Below, in pieces: positions 25,064 through 34,347 of a DNA stretch of 64,000 nucleotides (the stretch's first letter is position 1; each line of letters begins with the position of its first letter). The translations under genes and the position numbers were made by a program. The notes under the pieces were generated by a model. That model was not told where the DNA came from. It did not search any database and saw nothing but the letters and a program-made list of their open reading frames with translations. Source of the stretch: Marinobacter salexigens. GTDB taxonomy: Bacteria; Pseudomonadota; Gammaproteobacteria; Pseudomonadales; Oleiphilaceae. Location of the stretch: positions 857,594 to 921,593 of the forward strand of contig NZ_JAHKPV010000001.1 in assembly GCF_018860765.1 (NCBI RefSeq). Reading direction: 5' to 3'.

Positions 25064-27144
25064 GGGTCAGTCCTTGGTTTATCCGGAAGCTTTGGGATGA
25101 TAACGCGGAAGCAAGCGCCGTCAATGCCATTCAGGCGCTGGTTTTGAGCGTCAACTCGGCCATCGAGAAAGTCGGCAATCAAGCGCACAATTAACAGCCC
25201 TTGGCCAAGATGCCCCTCGGTTTTGCCTTCACGCTGGGATACAAACGCCTCGAAAATGTTGACGCCGGAGCTGGTGGGTAAGCTTGAACCTTCGTTAAAC
25301 ACGTCGATCTGGCAGTGTTCCGGGTGTTGGTACAGACGTATTTCAATCCTACCGTTTTCGGGTGTGAAGTCGCGCGCGTTATCGACCAGTTTGTCTAGCA
25401 TTTGTACTAGTAGTTCTGGGGAGCCCACAAGGTTGATGCCGGCCTCCGGTCCTGTGTAGACAAATTGATGATCTGGATCCAAGGCCTTATAGGCCGCGCT
25501 TGCCTGACTGACCACCTCTGCCAGATCGAAGTCTTCCTTGTCGGCGTGATCAAAACTCTGTTCCAAACGGGCTGCTTCGCTCATGCCGTTGAGGATTTGT
25601 CGCAAGCGTTCGGTCGCTGTGGCCGCACGCCCGATGTATTGCAAGCGTTCATCTTCGGTTTCGGCGTGAGATAGGTTCTCCAAAGATGAACGTACCACGG
25701 CCACGGGGGTTTTGAGTTCGTGGGAGAGACGCTTTGAAAAGCTCTCCAGATAGCGGTTATAGCCGTGCAGCCGGTCTGCCATCTGGGCGAAATGGTTCTG
25801 CAATTGGCCCAGCTCATCCTTGGCTCCGGAGCCCGGCAGGGTGCCGATGATTCGACCATCCTGATCAATGGTGGCGCTGACCGCGCGCTGTAAACGGGCA
25901 ATGCGCCAAGACAGCCAACTGGCGTAGCCCAACAACACTAACGTCAGGCCGATAATAATCAAGGTGCTTCGAGCGATAACTGACCCCAACGCAGAGCCGG
26001 ATAGCGTTAGTAGCTGATCAAGAGACTGTTCGACGATCAGTGTTCTGCCTCCGAATACGGGCTTGGTGGTCATCAGCCAAATGCTGTCGTCTTCATGCCG
26101 TACAAGCCCTTCTTTGGGTAGGGTGTTCATGTCTAGGCGAGTGCGGTTGGCGGTGAGCGTTGCCGGCGTGGGTTGATACAACTGCACCAGTGCTCGCAGG
26201 GTGTTAAGGCTTATGTGCTCAATAATTTGCAAGGGGCTGAGTGCCTCAAACTCTGGCGGCGCCTGTCGAGCAGGCGTTGACTGTTGTGCGATGACCCAGC
26301 CTGCCGGCTCGATCAGCCGGGTAACTTGCCCTCTGCTCATTCCTGACGTCAGTTGGCGTTCCAATTCGGGTTGGCGTTCGACGAGAGCGGGTAGAGGGTC
26401 TATTGATGTGGATGTTTGCGCCGAAGTTGGGTTGTCCTGCCACTGGATAGCAAAGCCTAGGCGACTGTCTGGCGGTGGTTTGGGCAGTTCCAGTTCAAGC
26501 TGCCAGCCGTTACCTACGCTGTGCCAATATCCGCTTACACGGTAGTCGGGCTTGCCTTCGCTGTCTCCGTTCGCCGTATCAATGGTGGTTGCGTAGACCT
26601 TGCCTGGCGCGGGGGTGCGTATGAGCCATGCTGCGGTTTGGGCGTCGGGGTTCAGTTTAGCGTTTGCGGGCTCTAGCCAGAGCTTTAGTCGATCATGAGA
26701 CTGCTGGGGCGCGCCGGGGTTGAAGAATACGGGCTGGCGATTGTTGAGGCGTATTAATAAGTACAGGTGGCGTTGGTCGGTTGCGGCTTGCCAGCGCATG
26801 GTGGGTTTGCCGATGGTTTCTGTGAGGCGGTCCGGTGATGCAGCAGATTGCCAGGGTTGGAGTCGTTCACTTTCGTCGTAGCCGGGCCAGTCATCGCTGT
26901 AGCCGTCCAAATTGATGGGGGACTGTAGGCTTTCTACGTAAATGGCGGGCGCATGAGGCGCTACGACCGGGAGCCCAAGGCTTAGATCACCGGCGGTTTG
27001 TGCAAGCCGGTCTGCCTGATCCTGTAGTTGTTGAAGTGCCTGTTGCCGTAAGGCTTGATCCAGTTCCAGCACAAACTGGAGGCCAGCCCATGGGATGAGC
27101 AGCATCAGTAGGCTGGCAATAAAAAGCTGGCGTTTGAGAGTCAC
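25060..27144 (-). CDS. pdsS: Dedicated sortase system histidine kinase
   Basis: A 694-residue sensor kinase matching the kinase of the proteobacterial dedicated sortase system. An N-terminal helix (about 5-22) and a second transmembrane helix (about 393-415) enclose a large periplasmic sensor region. HAMP-like linker, H-box SKRLSHELKTPVAVVRSS, N box DKLVDNARDFTPENG and a modified G2 box GHLGQGLLIVR follow. The G2 box lacks the usual second glycine pattern but family members vary there. It starts 3 bp after the regulator stop. Confidence 0.9.
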   Translation of the reverse strand: MTLKRQLFIASLLMLLIPWAGLQFVLELDQALRQQALQQLQDQADRLAQTAGDLSLGLPVVAPHAPAIYVESLQSPINLDGYSDDWPGYDESERLQPWQSAASPDRLTETIGKPTMRWQAATDQRHLYLLIRLNNRQPVFFNPGAPQQSHDRLKLWLEPANAKLNPDAQTAAWLIRTPAPGKVYATTIDTANGDSEGKPDYRVSGYWHSVGNGWQLELELPKPPPDSRLGFAIQWQDNPTSAQTSTSIDPLPALVERQPELERQLTSGMSRGQVTRLIEPAGWVIAQQSTPARQAPPEFEALSPLQIIEHISLNTLRALVQLYQPTPATLTANRTRLDMNTLPKEGLVRHEDDSIWLMTTKPVFGGRTLIVEQSLDQLLTLSGSALGSVIARSTLIIIGLTLVLLGYASWLSWRIARLQRAVSATIDQDGRIIGTLPGSGAKDELGQLQNHFAQMADRLHGYNRYLESFSKRLSHELKTPVAVVRSSLENLSHAETEDERLQYIGRAATATERLRQILNGMSEAARLEQSFDHADKEDFDLAEVVSQASAAYKALDPDHQFVYTGPEAGINLVGSPELLVQMLDKLVDNARDFTPENGRIEIRLYQHPEHCQIDVFNEGSSLPTSSGVNIFEAFVSQREGKTEGHLGQGLLIVRLIADFLDGRVDAQNQRLNGIDGACFRVIIPKLPDKPRTDP

Positions 27145-27147
27145 GAG

Positions 27148-27849
27148 TCAGAGCTCACGGGCATTCCAGCGGTATCCCATGCCGTAGGCGGTTTGGATTC
27201 CGTCGAAGGTGCTATCGATCTGCAGGAATTTGCTGCGGATGCGTTTGATGTGAGAGGTGACGGTGTTGTCGTCCAAATGCGTGCTGGCGGCTTCCATGAG
27301 TTGGTCACGGTTGCGTACATGGCCGGGGTGTTGTGCCAATGAGTGCAGCATCCAGAATTCTGTAACAGTGAGGTCTATTGCGTTGTCGTCCCAGGCTACG
27401 GTCATGCGATCAACGTTTAAGCTCAGGCGGCCACGGTTTACCACTTCGTCGGGCTTTTGCAGGGCGTCCGCCCAGGCATCTGCCCGGCGTAGCAGCGCGG
27501 TTACTCTTGCCAGCAGGTGTTCCATGCTCATGTCCTTGGTGACGTAGTCGTCAGCGCCTAGTCGTAGGCCGTGTACTGAGTCTATGTCGCTGTCGCGAGC
27601 GGTTAGGAAGATGATGGGCAGGGTTGCAGACAGTGAGCGTAGGTCTTGGCAGAGGGTGAAGCCGCCTTCGGGTTCGTCGCCTAGGCCGACGTCTATGATG
27701 GCGAGGTCGGGGAGGCTTTGGCGCAGTACTTGCCAGGCGGATGATCGGTCGCTGTAGGTGGATACGCGGTAGCTGCGGCGTTCGAAGGCGGCGCGGTAGT
27801 TGTCGCGGATAGCGGGTTCGTCTTCTATTAGGACGAGGTGTTTTTTCAT
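27148..27849 (-). CDS. pdsR: Dedicated sortase system response regulator
   Basis: A 233-residue OmpR-type regulator. Receiver: EDEPAIRDN acidic pocket, phospho-acceptor Asp in IIDVGLGDEPEGG, and a lysine in DDYVTKDM (here followed by Asp, not Pro). The C-terminal winged helix ends IQTAYGMGYRW. It is first in the operon with pdsS and DUF3422 and is divergent from the target-sortase pair across a 193-bp region, which it probably controls. No strong ribosome site precedes the ATG. Confidence 0.9.
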   Translation of the reverse strand: MKKHLVLIEDEPAIRDNYRAAFERRSYRVSTYSDRSSAWQVLRQSLPDLAIIDVGLGDEPEGGFTLCQDLRSLSATLPIIFLTARDSDIDSVHGLRLGADDYVTKDMSMEHLLARVTALLRRADAWADALQKPDEVVNRGRLSLNVDRMTVAWDDNAIDLTVTEFWMLHSLAQHPGHVRNRDQLMEAASTHLDDNTVTSHIKRIRSKFLQIDSTFDGIQTAYGMGYRWNAREL

Positions 27850-28042
27850 GGTTTTTGCTGTTTGTCTGTGGGCGTTAGGGTCTATTTAAACACGGGGGGC
27901 GTTTAGAGCAAGGTTAGCTTGCGGTGTTGTCATAATTCATCATTTTTTGTTCGCGGAATGTTGGATTCTGCCATGGGGGTGCCTTTTTGGGTTGGTGAAA
28001 TGGCTGTGTCTGATTTAGTCATGTAGCCAAAGGATTATTGCC

Positions 28043-30328
28043 ATGATGTTTTCTTCTTTATCCGCTCAACATAGCGCTTTCCCATTTGTCGCGAACCCGC
28101 CCTCCCGCAAGGCGGCACCCCCTTCCGAAACACGCTGTGAATACCTCCCTGTACGCTCGGCTCCGCCATCCATGGCTCCGCACGGTTTCGGAAGGGGGTG
28201 CCGCCTCACGGGAGGGCTCAGTGCAGGGCGCTCGCTTCGTGTTCGGCGTTTTATGGAGGGGGTTAGTTTGTGGATGGCTATGTTGTTGGTTTTGTTTGTG
28301 CAGCCTTTGTATGCAGAGGCCAATACCGGTAATGAGGATTCCGCAGGTGTGCTGCATTTTGTTGACGGTAAAGGCCAATGGCAGGAACCGGCTTTGGTGC
28401 TGGGGAGCGATTTTGATGTTCGGGTTAGTGGATTGATTGCAGACAGCAAGCTGGTGCGGACGTTTAAGAACACGAGTGATGATTGGCGTGAAGGAGTGTT
28501 TGTGTTTCCTCTGCCGGAGAAAGCCAGTGTTTACGGGCTGACCATGAAGATTGGTGAGCGCACGATTGTAGGGGAGGTTCAGCCCCGTGAGGAAGCGAGG
28601 AAGACTTATGAAACGGCTCGGGATGCCGGGCGGCATGCGGCGACGGTTGAGCAGCAGCGGCCGAATCTGTTTACCACTCGGGTAGCGAATATTCCACCGG
28701 GGGCTGAGGTGAGTGTAGAGCTGAATTATCAGCAGCTGGTGAGCTATCGGGATGGGGTGTTTGAGTTGAGTGTGCCAACAACTCTGACTCCCCGATATAT
28801 GCCGGGTGAGCCTTTGGCGGTGGCGCCGCAGCAGTGGCAGGGTGGTTGGGCTGTGCCTACTACCGAGGTGTTGGATGCGAATGCGATCAGTCCGTTCACG
28901 GTGGATGTGGACGATGTTGCTGCGGGCAGTCACAGGGCGTCGGTTCGGTTCACTATAGATGCCGGGCTTGCGTTGGCAAATGTGTCTAGCCCTAGTCATC
29001 CGGTGGTTACTCAGCAGGATGGTCAGGTGTTTACGGTTGAGCCTCAGGTAGGTGAGGTTGTGATGAATCGGGATTTCGTGTTGCGTTGGCAGGCGTTTGC
29101 TGGGCAGGAGCCTGAGGCGGCTGTTTTTCATCAGCGCTGGGCGGATGAGGATTATTTGTTGGCCATGGTGGTGCCGGGGCGGGCGGGTAAAACTCGTTTG
29201 CCACGGGAGCTTACGTTTGTGATTGATACCTCCGGTTCTATGGCCGGGGAATCTATTCGGCAGGCGAGGGAAGCGCTGCAATTGGGATTGGAAACGCTGG
29301 CACCCGGTGATCGCTTTAACGTGATTCAGTTTAATTCCCAGCCACACGCTCTGTTTATGCAGTCGGAAATGGCAACGGCGAATAATCTGGCCCGGGCGCG
29401 GCAGTATGTGAGTGGGTTAAGTGCCGATGGTGGTACGGAAATGGCTCCGGCATTGACTATGGCTCTGCAGAGTCAACGAGCGGCTGGGCGGCTGGTAGCT
29501 GCTTCATCTGAGTCAGATTTGGCCCCGAGAGTGCGCCAAGTTGTGTTCATGACGGATGGTGCGGTTGGGAATGAGTCGGCGTTGTTCGATCAAATTCGTC
29601 GCCAATTGGGTGATCAACGGCTCTTTACTGTGGCTATAGGGTCAGCGCCCAACATGCATTTTATGCGTGAGGCGGCACGGTGGGGGCGGGGTAGTTACAC
29701 GTCAGTGCAGGATCCCACGGATATAAGCGGCCCGCTGGCTAAGTTGTTTGCGGCTATGGAGGCACCAGTGCTGACAGATATTAAGGTGAGTTGGCAGGGG
29801 CAGTCTGCATCGGCACTGGAAGACAGTTTTCCACGTAGGCCCGGTGATTTGTTTCAAGGTGAACCTTTGTTGCTGGTGGTGCGGGGTGTGTCACCTGCGG
29901 GTGAGTTGAGTGTTTCAGGTCGGTTGCCGGGTGGCGGGATGTGGCAACAGCGTTTGGATTTGCAGCAGGCGGCTTCAGGCACAGGGTTGAACCGCTATTG
30001 GGCGCGGGAGAAGATAGACAGCCTTCTGGATGACGCGCGGGTTCAGGCGCAAGAGCCGCAGAAGGCCAAGATCACCCAGTTGGCGGTTGAGCACAATCTT
30101 ATGTCGCCTTATACGAGCTTTGTAGCCGTTGATAAAACACCAGTCAGGGCTCCCGAAAGCGCTTTGTTGAAAGACAATCTGCCAACACTGCTGCCAGCAG
30201 GAAGCCAACCCGGCATGGTCCGCTACCCCCAAACAGCAACCTTCGCTCCCTTGTTGATTGCTTTGGGGCTGCTCGGTTTAATGTTCTCGGCCGCTATTAC
30301 ACTGCTTCAACGGAGAGCATACCCGTGA
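28043..30328 (+). CDS. Marine proteobacterial sortase target protein (VIT-VWA), with repeat in its leader
   Basis: A 761-residue surface-type protein. A hydrophobic signal (about 75-92, WMAMLLVLFVQPLYAEA) precedes a VIT domain (about 105-230) and a VWA domain with MIDAS motif DTSGSMAG (about 394-401) and later MTDGAVGNE. The C-terminal sorting signal is PQTAT, a hydrophobic helix and RRAYP. ATG 28043 has AAAGGA 8 nt upstream. Residues 19-59 are encoded by repeat copy B, so the leader is unusually long; translation could instead begin at ATG 28253, though no good ribosome site precedes it. The stop overlaps the sortase start by 4 bp. Confidence 0.9.
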   Translation: MMFSSLSAQHSAFPFVANPPSRKAAPPSETRCEYLPVRSAPPSMAPHGFGRGCRLTGGLSAGRSLRVRRFMEGVSLWMAMLLVLFVQPLYAEANTGNEDSAGVLHFVDGKGQWQEPALVLGSDFDVRVSGLIADSKLVRTFKNTSDDWREGVFVFPLPEKASVYGLTMKIGERTIVGEVQPREEARKTYETARDAGRHAATVEQQRPNLFTTRVANIPPGAEVSVELNYQQLVSYRDGVFELSVPTTLTPRYMPGEPLAVAPQQWQGGWAVPTTEVLDANAISPFTVDVDDVAAGSHRASVRFTIDAGLALANVSSPSHPVVTQQDGQVFTVEPQVGEVVMNRDFVLRWQAFAGQEPEAAVFHQRWADEDYLLAMVVPGRAGKTRLPRELTFVIDTSGSMAGESIRQAREALQLGLETLAPGDRFNVIQFNSQPHALFMQSEMATANNLARARQYVSGLSADGGTEMAPALTMALQSQRAAGRLVAASSESDLAPRVRQVVFMTDGAVGNESALFDQIRRQLGDQRLFTVAIGSAPNMHFMREAARWGRGSYTSVQDPTDISGPLAKLFAAMEAPVLTDIKVSWQGQSASALEDSFPRRPGDLFQGEPLLLVVRGVSPAGELSVSGRLPGGGMWQQRLDLQQAASGTGLNRYWAREKIDSLLDDARVQAQEPQKAKITQLAVEHNLMSPYTSFVAVDKTPVRAPESALLKDNLPTLLPAGSQPGMVRYPQTATFAPLLIALGLLGLMFSAAITLLQRRAYP
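28099..28217 (-). repeat. Palindromic repeat element, copy B, inside a coding leader
   Basis: Arms 28099-28131 and 28185-28217 are inverted repeats of 33 bp with two mismatches. They enclose the 53-nt core 28132-28184, which is the inverse complement of copy A's core with three differences. The arms share only scattered bases with those of copies A and C. It lies in frame near the 5' end of the sortase target gene, without a stop codon, and ends 35 nt before an in-frame ATG at 28253. Confidence 0.85.
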
Positions 30329-30969
30329 GCCGTTCGTTACTACTGTTAATCACAAGTTCTTCCATGCTATTGCTGTTCGGATTATGGGTTCCTGTAAAAG
30401 CAGTGGTGGCTCAGGAGTTGCTGGAAATTGCCTGGGCTGAGAGTCAGGCCCGACAAACAGAATCCCGGCCTTGGCCTTGGGCCGATACCTGGCCGGTGGC
30501 AAAGCTGTCTATGCCAGAGCTTGGCAGTTCGATGATTGTATTGGCGGGCGTTCACGGTGAAAGCTTGGCTTTTGGGCCAGGCCAGATGATGGGTGGCGGT
30601 GGCCAGCAGAGTGCGGTTGTTATTGCCGGTCATCGAGACACCCATTTCCGGCCTCTGAAACAGCTAGAACCCGGCAATGAACTGCGGCTTCAAAGCCGCG
30701 ATGGGCGCTGGAAAGAGTATCGGGTGCAAACCACAAGAGTTGTGGATAGTCGTACAGAGCTCATTGATACTCATAAATTGCCCGCAGGTACTCTGTTGCT
30801 GGTTACCTGCTATCCCTTCGACAGCATGGATGCCGGTGGCCCGCTGCGCTACGTGGTGGAGGCCCGTGTAGAAGGTGTCGCCCGTGTAGTCAATGTAGAA
30901 GGTGATCACAATCAGGTTCTTTATAGTCAGGCCATAATGGACGAAATTGACACTGTTGCAGGCCTATAA
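30325..30969 (+). CDS. Class GN sortase
   Basis: A 214-residue Gram-negative sortase that processes the sorting signal of the preceding gene's product. Active-site His is in AGHRDTHF and the catalytic Cys in LLLVTCYPF; the essential Arg is probably in GPLRYVVEA. An N-terminal helix (about 4-24) anchors it in the inner membrane facing the periplasm. GTG start in a GTGA overlap with the target gene. In this system one sortase is dedicated to one target. Confidence 0.93.
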   Translation: MSRSLLLLITSSSMLLLFGLWVPVKAVVAQELLEIAWAESQARQTESRPWPWADTWPVAKLSMPELGSSMIVLAGVHGESLAFGPGQMMGGGGQQSAVVIAGHRDTHFRPLKQLEPGNELRLQSRDGRWKEYRVQTTRVVDSRTELIDTHKLPAGTLLLVTCYPFDSMDAGGPLRYVVEARVEGVARVVNVEGDHNQVLYSQAIMDEIDTVAGL

Positions 30970-30971
30970 AC

Positions 30972-30993
30972 TTGGCGTACACTTGTGCGCCAA
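30972..30993 (+). other. Short hairpin after the sortase gene
   Basis: Stem 30972-30980 with 30985-30993, 9 bp with one G-T pair and a 4-nt loop, starts 2 nt after the sortase stop. No T tract follows, so it is more likely a transcript stabiliser or attenuator than a terminator. Confidence 0.35.
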
Positions 30994-31016
30994 AATCCTG
31001 GTGCAGAGTTTGTCGT

Positions 31017-31715
31017 ATGGGCTTTATCAGAAGTGTTTTGGCTTGGTTGAGTGTTCCCGTGCTTTGCATACTCGCCCTGCCATTCTTTATTGTTAGGCCG
31101 TTCAATCCGGATAATAACCGGCTACTGGCCATTGCATTGGCGCGCACCGGTCGCGCAATACTCGGTATGGAGCGACCGGTGGAAGATGTGGAGAACATGC
31201 CTCAGGATCGCCCGGTGGTGGCAATTTGCAATCACCAATACAACGATGATCTTTTTGTGGTGGGAGATCTGGTAGCGCCTCGCACCGTAACCGTGGGCAA
31301 GTCCTCACTGGTATGGGTTCCGTTTTTTGGCTGGGCATTCTGGCTCGGCGGCAATGTGATATTGAACCGTGCCCGCTCCCGCAAAGCTGTTGCAGTCATG
31401 CAAGCTACCAGCGAGGCGATCACCCGCGAGAATAAAAGCCTGTGGGTTTTTGTGGAAGGCACGCGAAGCAAGGGTCGTGGCCTACAGAAATTCAAAAAAG
31501 GTGCCTTCTACGCAGCGGTGACCGCTGGGGCACCCATTGTTATGGTGTGCACAGCCGAGTACCGGAATAAAACAATGGGGTGGCTGGCCCGGCGTGAGCC
31601 GGTTACTATGCGGATTCTGCCCCCGATAGAAACCGTAGGCCTTACCACTGAAGACGTTCCTGCTCTGGTCGCACGTTGCCACAATGAAATGGCGGAGGTT
31701 ATTGCCAGCCTCTAA
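31017..31715 (+). CDS. Lysophospholipid acyltransferase (PlsC-like)
   Basis: A 232-residue membrane acyltransferase that transfers acyl chains to a lysophospholipid such as 1-acylglycerol-3-phosphate. N-terminal helix about 5-27. The catalytic box reads NHQYNDD rather than the usual NHxxxxD, still with His and Asp, and the glycerol-phosphate box is FVEGTRSKG. I chose ATG 31017; TTG 30972 in frame would add 15 residues and fall on the hairpin. Confidence 0.85.
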   Translation: MGFIRSVLAWLSVPVLCILALPFFIVRPFNPDNNRLLAIALARTGRAILGMERPVEDVENMPQDRPVVAICNHQYNDDLFVVGDLVAPRTVTVGKSSLVWVPFFGWAFWLGGNVILNRARSRKAVAVMQATSEAITRENKSLWVFVEGTRSKGRGLQKFKKGAFYAAVTAGAPIVMVCTAEYRNKTMGWLARREPVTMRILPPIETVGLTTEDVPALVARCHNEMAEVIASL

Positions 31716-31773
31716 CCTTATTATCGGGTTGCGGCGTACGGGCTGTTTTCAACCAATCTAGGAAGAACCGAAT

Positions 31774-32175
31774 ATGATCGTACCTGTTACCGGAGTGTTT
31801 GCCGCTGTACTCGGTATATTGATGTTAGTGCTTTCAGGCCATGTGGTTAGGTTTCGCCTGAAATACAAAAAAGGGATGGGAGTTACTGATAACCCTGATT
31901 TTCAAGCCGCCGTTCGTGCCCACGGCAATCTTGTAGAGTACGCTCCCATCGGGCTGATTATGTTGGGGATCGCTGAGTTAAACGGTGTGGCAAGCGGATT
32001 TATTTACTGGACTGGCATGACTCTGGTCGTTGGTCGCCTTCTGCATGCTTGGGGCATGATCAGTGGCCATGGAGAGGAGCACATAGGACGCGCAATTGGC
32101 ATTGTAATGACGTGGCTTGCCATTCTTGCAGCAGCCATTCTGTTGTTGTGGAATATTTGGCAGGTAAACGGCTGA
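31774..32175 (+). CDS. MAPEG family membrane protein
   Basis: A 133-residue protein with four transmembrane helices (about 4-22, 52-72, 75-90, 105-128). The sequence RAHGNLVEYAPIGLIMLGIAELNG matches, over shorter windows, the conserved core of membrane-associated eicosanoid/glutathione metabolism proteins; Glu and Asn residues there bind glutathione in the family. Substrate in bacteria is generally unknown. Confidence 0.9.
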   Translation: MIVPVTGVFAAVLGILMLVLSGHVVRFRLKYKKGMGVTDNPDFQAAVRAHGNLVEYAPIGLIMLGIAELNGVASGFIYWTGMTLVVGRLLHAWGMISGHGEEHIGRAIGIVMTWLAILAAAILLLWNIWQVNG

Positions 32176-32230
32176 TTGTCTGAATTAAACCTCTGGGGCC
32201 ATATTCTCTGACCCCAGACTCTTGGTTCGT

Positions 32231-32671
32231 TTAGAGAGCTTTCGCCATATCGCTGGTTAAATATTCTATCTCTACCCGGCGATTTGCGGCTCGATCATCC
32301 GGCATTGTAAAGGGGCGGGTTGAGCCCCAGCTAGCAACCAGAATGCGCGATTCAGCCACTCCTTCCTGAATCAGAAACCTGACGACAGCGTTAGTTCGTT
32401 GTCGGGATAAAAAGCGGTTGTAGTCCTCTGCGCCAAAATTATCAGAATGACCATGAATGCGAACGCTTACAGACGGATGCTGCTTCATGTAGGTCGCATG
32501 CTGACGCATGATTGCCGTGTCTGAGCTTTCCAAGGCGTGCTTGTTAAAGCCGTAATGGAACCTCATTCGGTGTGGGCGCTGTGTGTCGGTAAAAAGATCC
32601 GCTGTATTAAAGCCTGAGGCCACGGCTGCTTTAGCAATTAACTCCGGGTTGTCCAATACGAGTACAGTCAT
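32231..32671 (-). CDS. OmpA-domain protein lacking a signal peptide
   Basis: A 146-residue protein dominated by an OmpA C-terminal peptidoglycan-binding domain (about 35-140): HGHSDNFGAEDYNRFLSRQR supplies the conserved Asp and Arg that hold diaminopimelate, and NRRVEIEYL closes it. AAGGA lies 8 nt before ATG 32671. Neither this start nor the frame extension to 32722 gives a signal peptide or lipobox, which is odd for a domain that works in the periplasm. Confidence 0.82.
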   Translation of the reverse strand: MTVLVLDNPELIAKAAVASGFNTADLFTDTQRPHRMRFHYGFNKHALESSDTAIMRQHATYMKQHPSVSVRIHGHSDNFGAEDYNRFLSRQRTNAVVRFLIQEGVAESRILVASWGSTRPFTMPDDRAANRRVEIEYLTSDMAKAL

Positions 32672-32870
32672 CTGCAGTGTCCTTGTTCCAGGTCTCTGGT
32701 TTTTCTTGTTATTCCCGCTCACTATTACCCAGAGTGGAAATAACGGTAATTGGCGGATGGTCTAGTGTACCTAGACCTTTTCGCTGAAAATCATTAAAGC
32801 GCGAAAATAAGACACTGGTATGATAGAAAACAGTTTTTCAGGGACAGATTATGATGAATTGTGACCGCCT

Positions 32871-34319
32871 ATGCTGATTATTCCTGCTGAGAACACCATT
32901 AACTGGAAACGCCCCCCCTGGGTGACCCTTGGTTTGATGTTCGCATGCTTGCTGGTATTCCTGTTTTATCAAGGAGGAGACAGTCGCAAACTTGAACAAG
33001 CAGTAGATGCTTATGTGGATGCTGGGCTGCCGCAACTGGAAGAGCCAGCTTATGAGGACTACCTGCAACGAAAAATCCGCTTCGAGGGCGACGATGAGCG
33101 CGCTCTTGAGTTGCGACAGTTTCAGCAGTTAAGGGAAGAAGGCGAAGACTTCTGGCTCTCGGCGAGCCTGCTTATGGACCGCGAGTTCTATCATTATTTG
33201 CTGCAAAATCGCGACATAATCTGGGCGCCTGCAGAGCGTATGCACTGGCTGGAACAGCGCAGCATCATTGAAGAAACCTACATCCAGCGCCTAAGTGCCA
33301 ACCAACTGGGGCTTATTCCCGCAAAACTGTCGCTGTATACGCTGATTACTTACCAGTTCCTGCACGGCGGCTGGGGCCACATTATTGGCAACTTGCTCTT
33401 TCTATTCCTGCTTGGTTTTACGGTAGAAAAAGCGCTTGGGCCGGGTCGGTTCTTGCTGGCTTATCTTGCCTGTGGTGCTTTGTCTGGCGTTGTTTTTACT
33501 GCCTTTTCGCTAGGGAGTTTTATTCCCTTGGTGGGGGCTTCCGGCTCTATTTCCGGCCTGATGGGAATGTATGTAGCCATCTATGGTCTGCAGAAAATCC
33601 GCTTCTTCTACTTCCTTGGCGTGTATTTTAATTATTTCCGTGCCCCTGCACTGGCCATCTTGCCCGTGTGGCTGGGTAAAGAAATCTACGACTACTGGTT
33701 TGCGGGCGCCACGGGAGTTGCCTACATGGCACACGCAGGCGGTTTGCTAGCGGGCGCCGGGCTGGTGTGGCTGCTGGGAAAAAGCTGGTTGCAGGTACGG
33801 GAGGAGTTTTTCGAGCCGGAAGAAAGTGAGCAAGACGAACGCTTCACCACCGGTTATGCCCAAGCTATGGCTAGCCTAGGGCGCATGGATTTTGATCTGG
33901 CCCGTCGCCAGTTTGAGGCATTGCGTGAGAACTACTCCGACAGGCCTATAGTGCTGGAGCATCTTTATAAGCTCGCCAAGCTGCGCCCGGATTTACCCGA
34001 GTACCAGTCCCGCACCCGTGAGTTAATGAACGATGCCCAGAGCCGTAGACAGCCAGAGCAGATGGTTGCTGTGTGGCAGGAATACCTGAGAAAAGGCGAG
34101 GAACACCATCCGCTTGCTGCGGAGGACCACAATAGAGTGTTGTTCGCCAGCCTAAAGCAACACGACATGAAGGCGGCAGAAAAGGCTTTTGAGCGTTTGC
34201 GTGGTGCTGATGATCCGTTATTGACGTCAGAAGCCTGCCGTTTACTTGTAGAAGAGTTCGAGAAATTGCAGATGGCTCCGAAGGCCCAGCACTACCGTCA
34301 GCTGCTTCAGGCAGGCTAA
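32871..34319 (+). CDS. Rhomboid intramembrane serine protease with C-terminal helical domain
   Basis: A 482-residue membrane protease. TM1 is about 18-33. A ~115-residue soluble helical insert (about 35-150) precedes the remaining core with HGGWGHIIGN (about 165-174), the catalytic GASGS (Ser224) and AHAGG (His288). Residues ~310-482 form a soluble, TPR-like helical tail. Cleaves substrates inside the membrane. The tail resembles that of the convergent gene at 34348-35802. Start ATG lacks a strong ribosome site. Confidence 0.9.
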   Translation: MLIIPAENTINWKRPPWVTLGLMFACLLVFLFYQGGDSRKLEQAVDAYVDAGLPQLEEPAYEDYLQRKIRFEGDDERALELRQFQQLREEGEDFWLSASLLMDREFYHYLLQNRDIIWAPAERMHWLEQRSIIEETYIQRLSANQLGLIPAKLSLYTLITYQFLHGGWGHIIGNLLFLFLLGFTVEKALGPGRFLLAYLACGALSGVVFTAFSLGSFIPLVGASGSISGLMGMYVAIYGLQKIRFFYFLGVYFNYFRAPALAILPVWLGKEIYDYWFAGATGVAYMAHAGGLLAGAGLVWLLGKSWLQVREEFFEPEESEQDERFTTGYAQAMASLGRMDFDLARRQFEALRENYSDRPIVLEHLYKLAKLRPDLPEYQSRTRELMNDAQSRRQPEQMVAVWQEYLRKGEEHHPLAAEDHNRVLFASLKQHDMKAAEKAFERLRGADDPLLTSEACRLLVEEFEKLQMAPKAQHYRQLLQAG

Positions 34320-34347
34320 GTCGATGTCGCCCCCACCCTCACAGGCC

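Noticed and set aside
28058..29347. 429-codon open frame antisense to the sortase target gene
   Set aside because: Composition is Arg/His/Pro-rich noise, and the plus-strand VIT-VWA protein is clearly the real gene.
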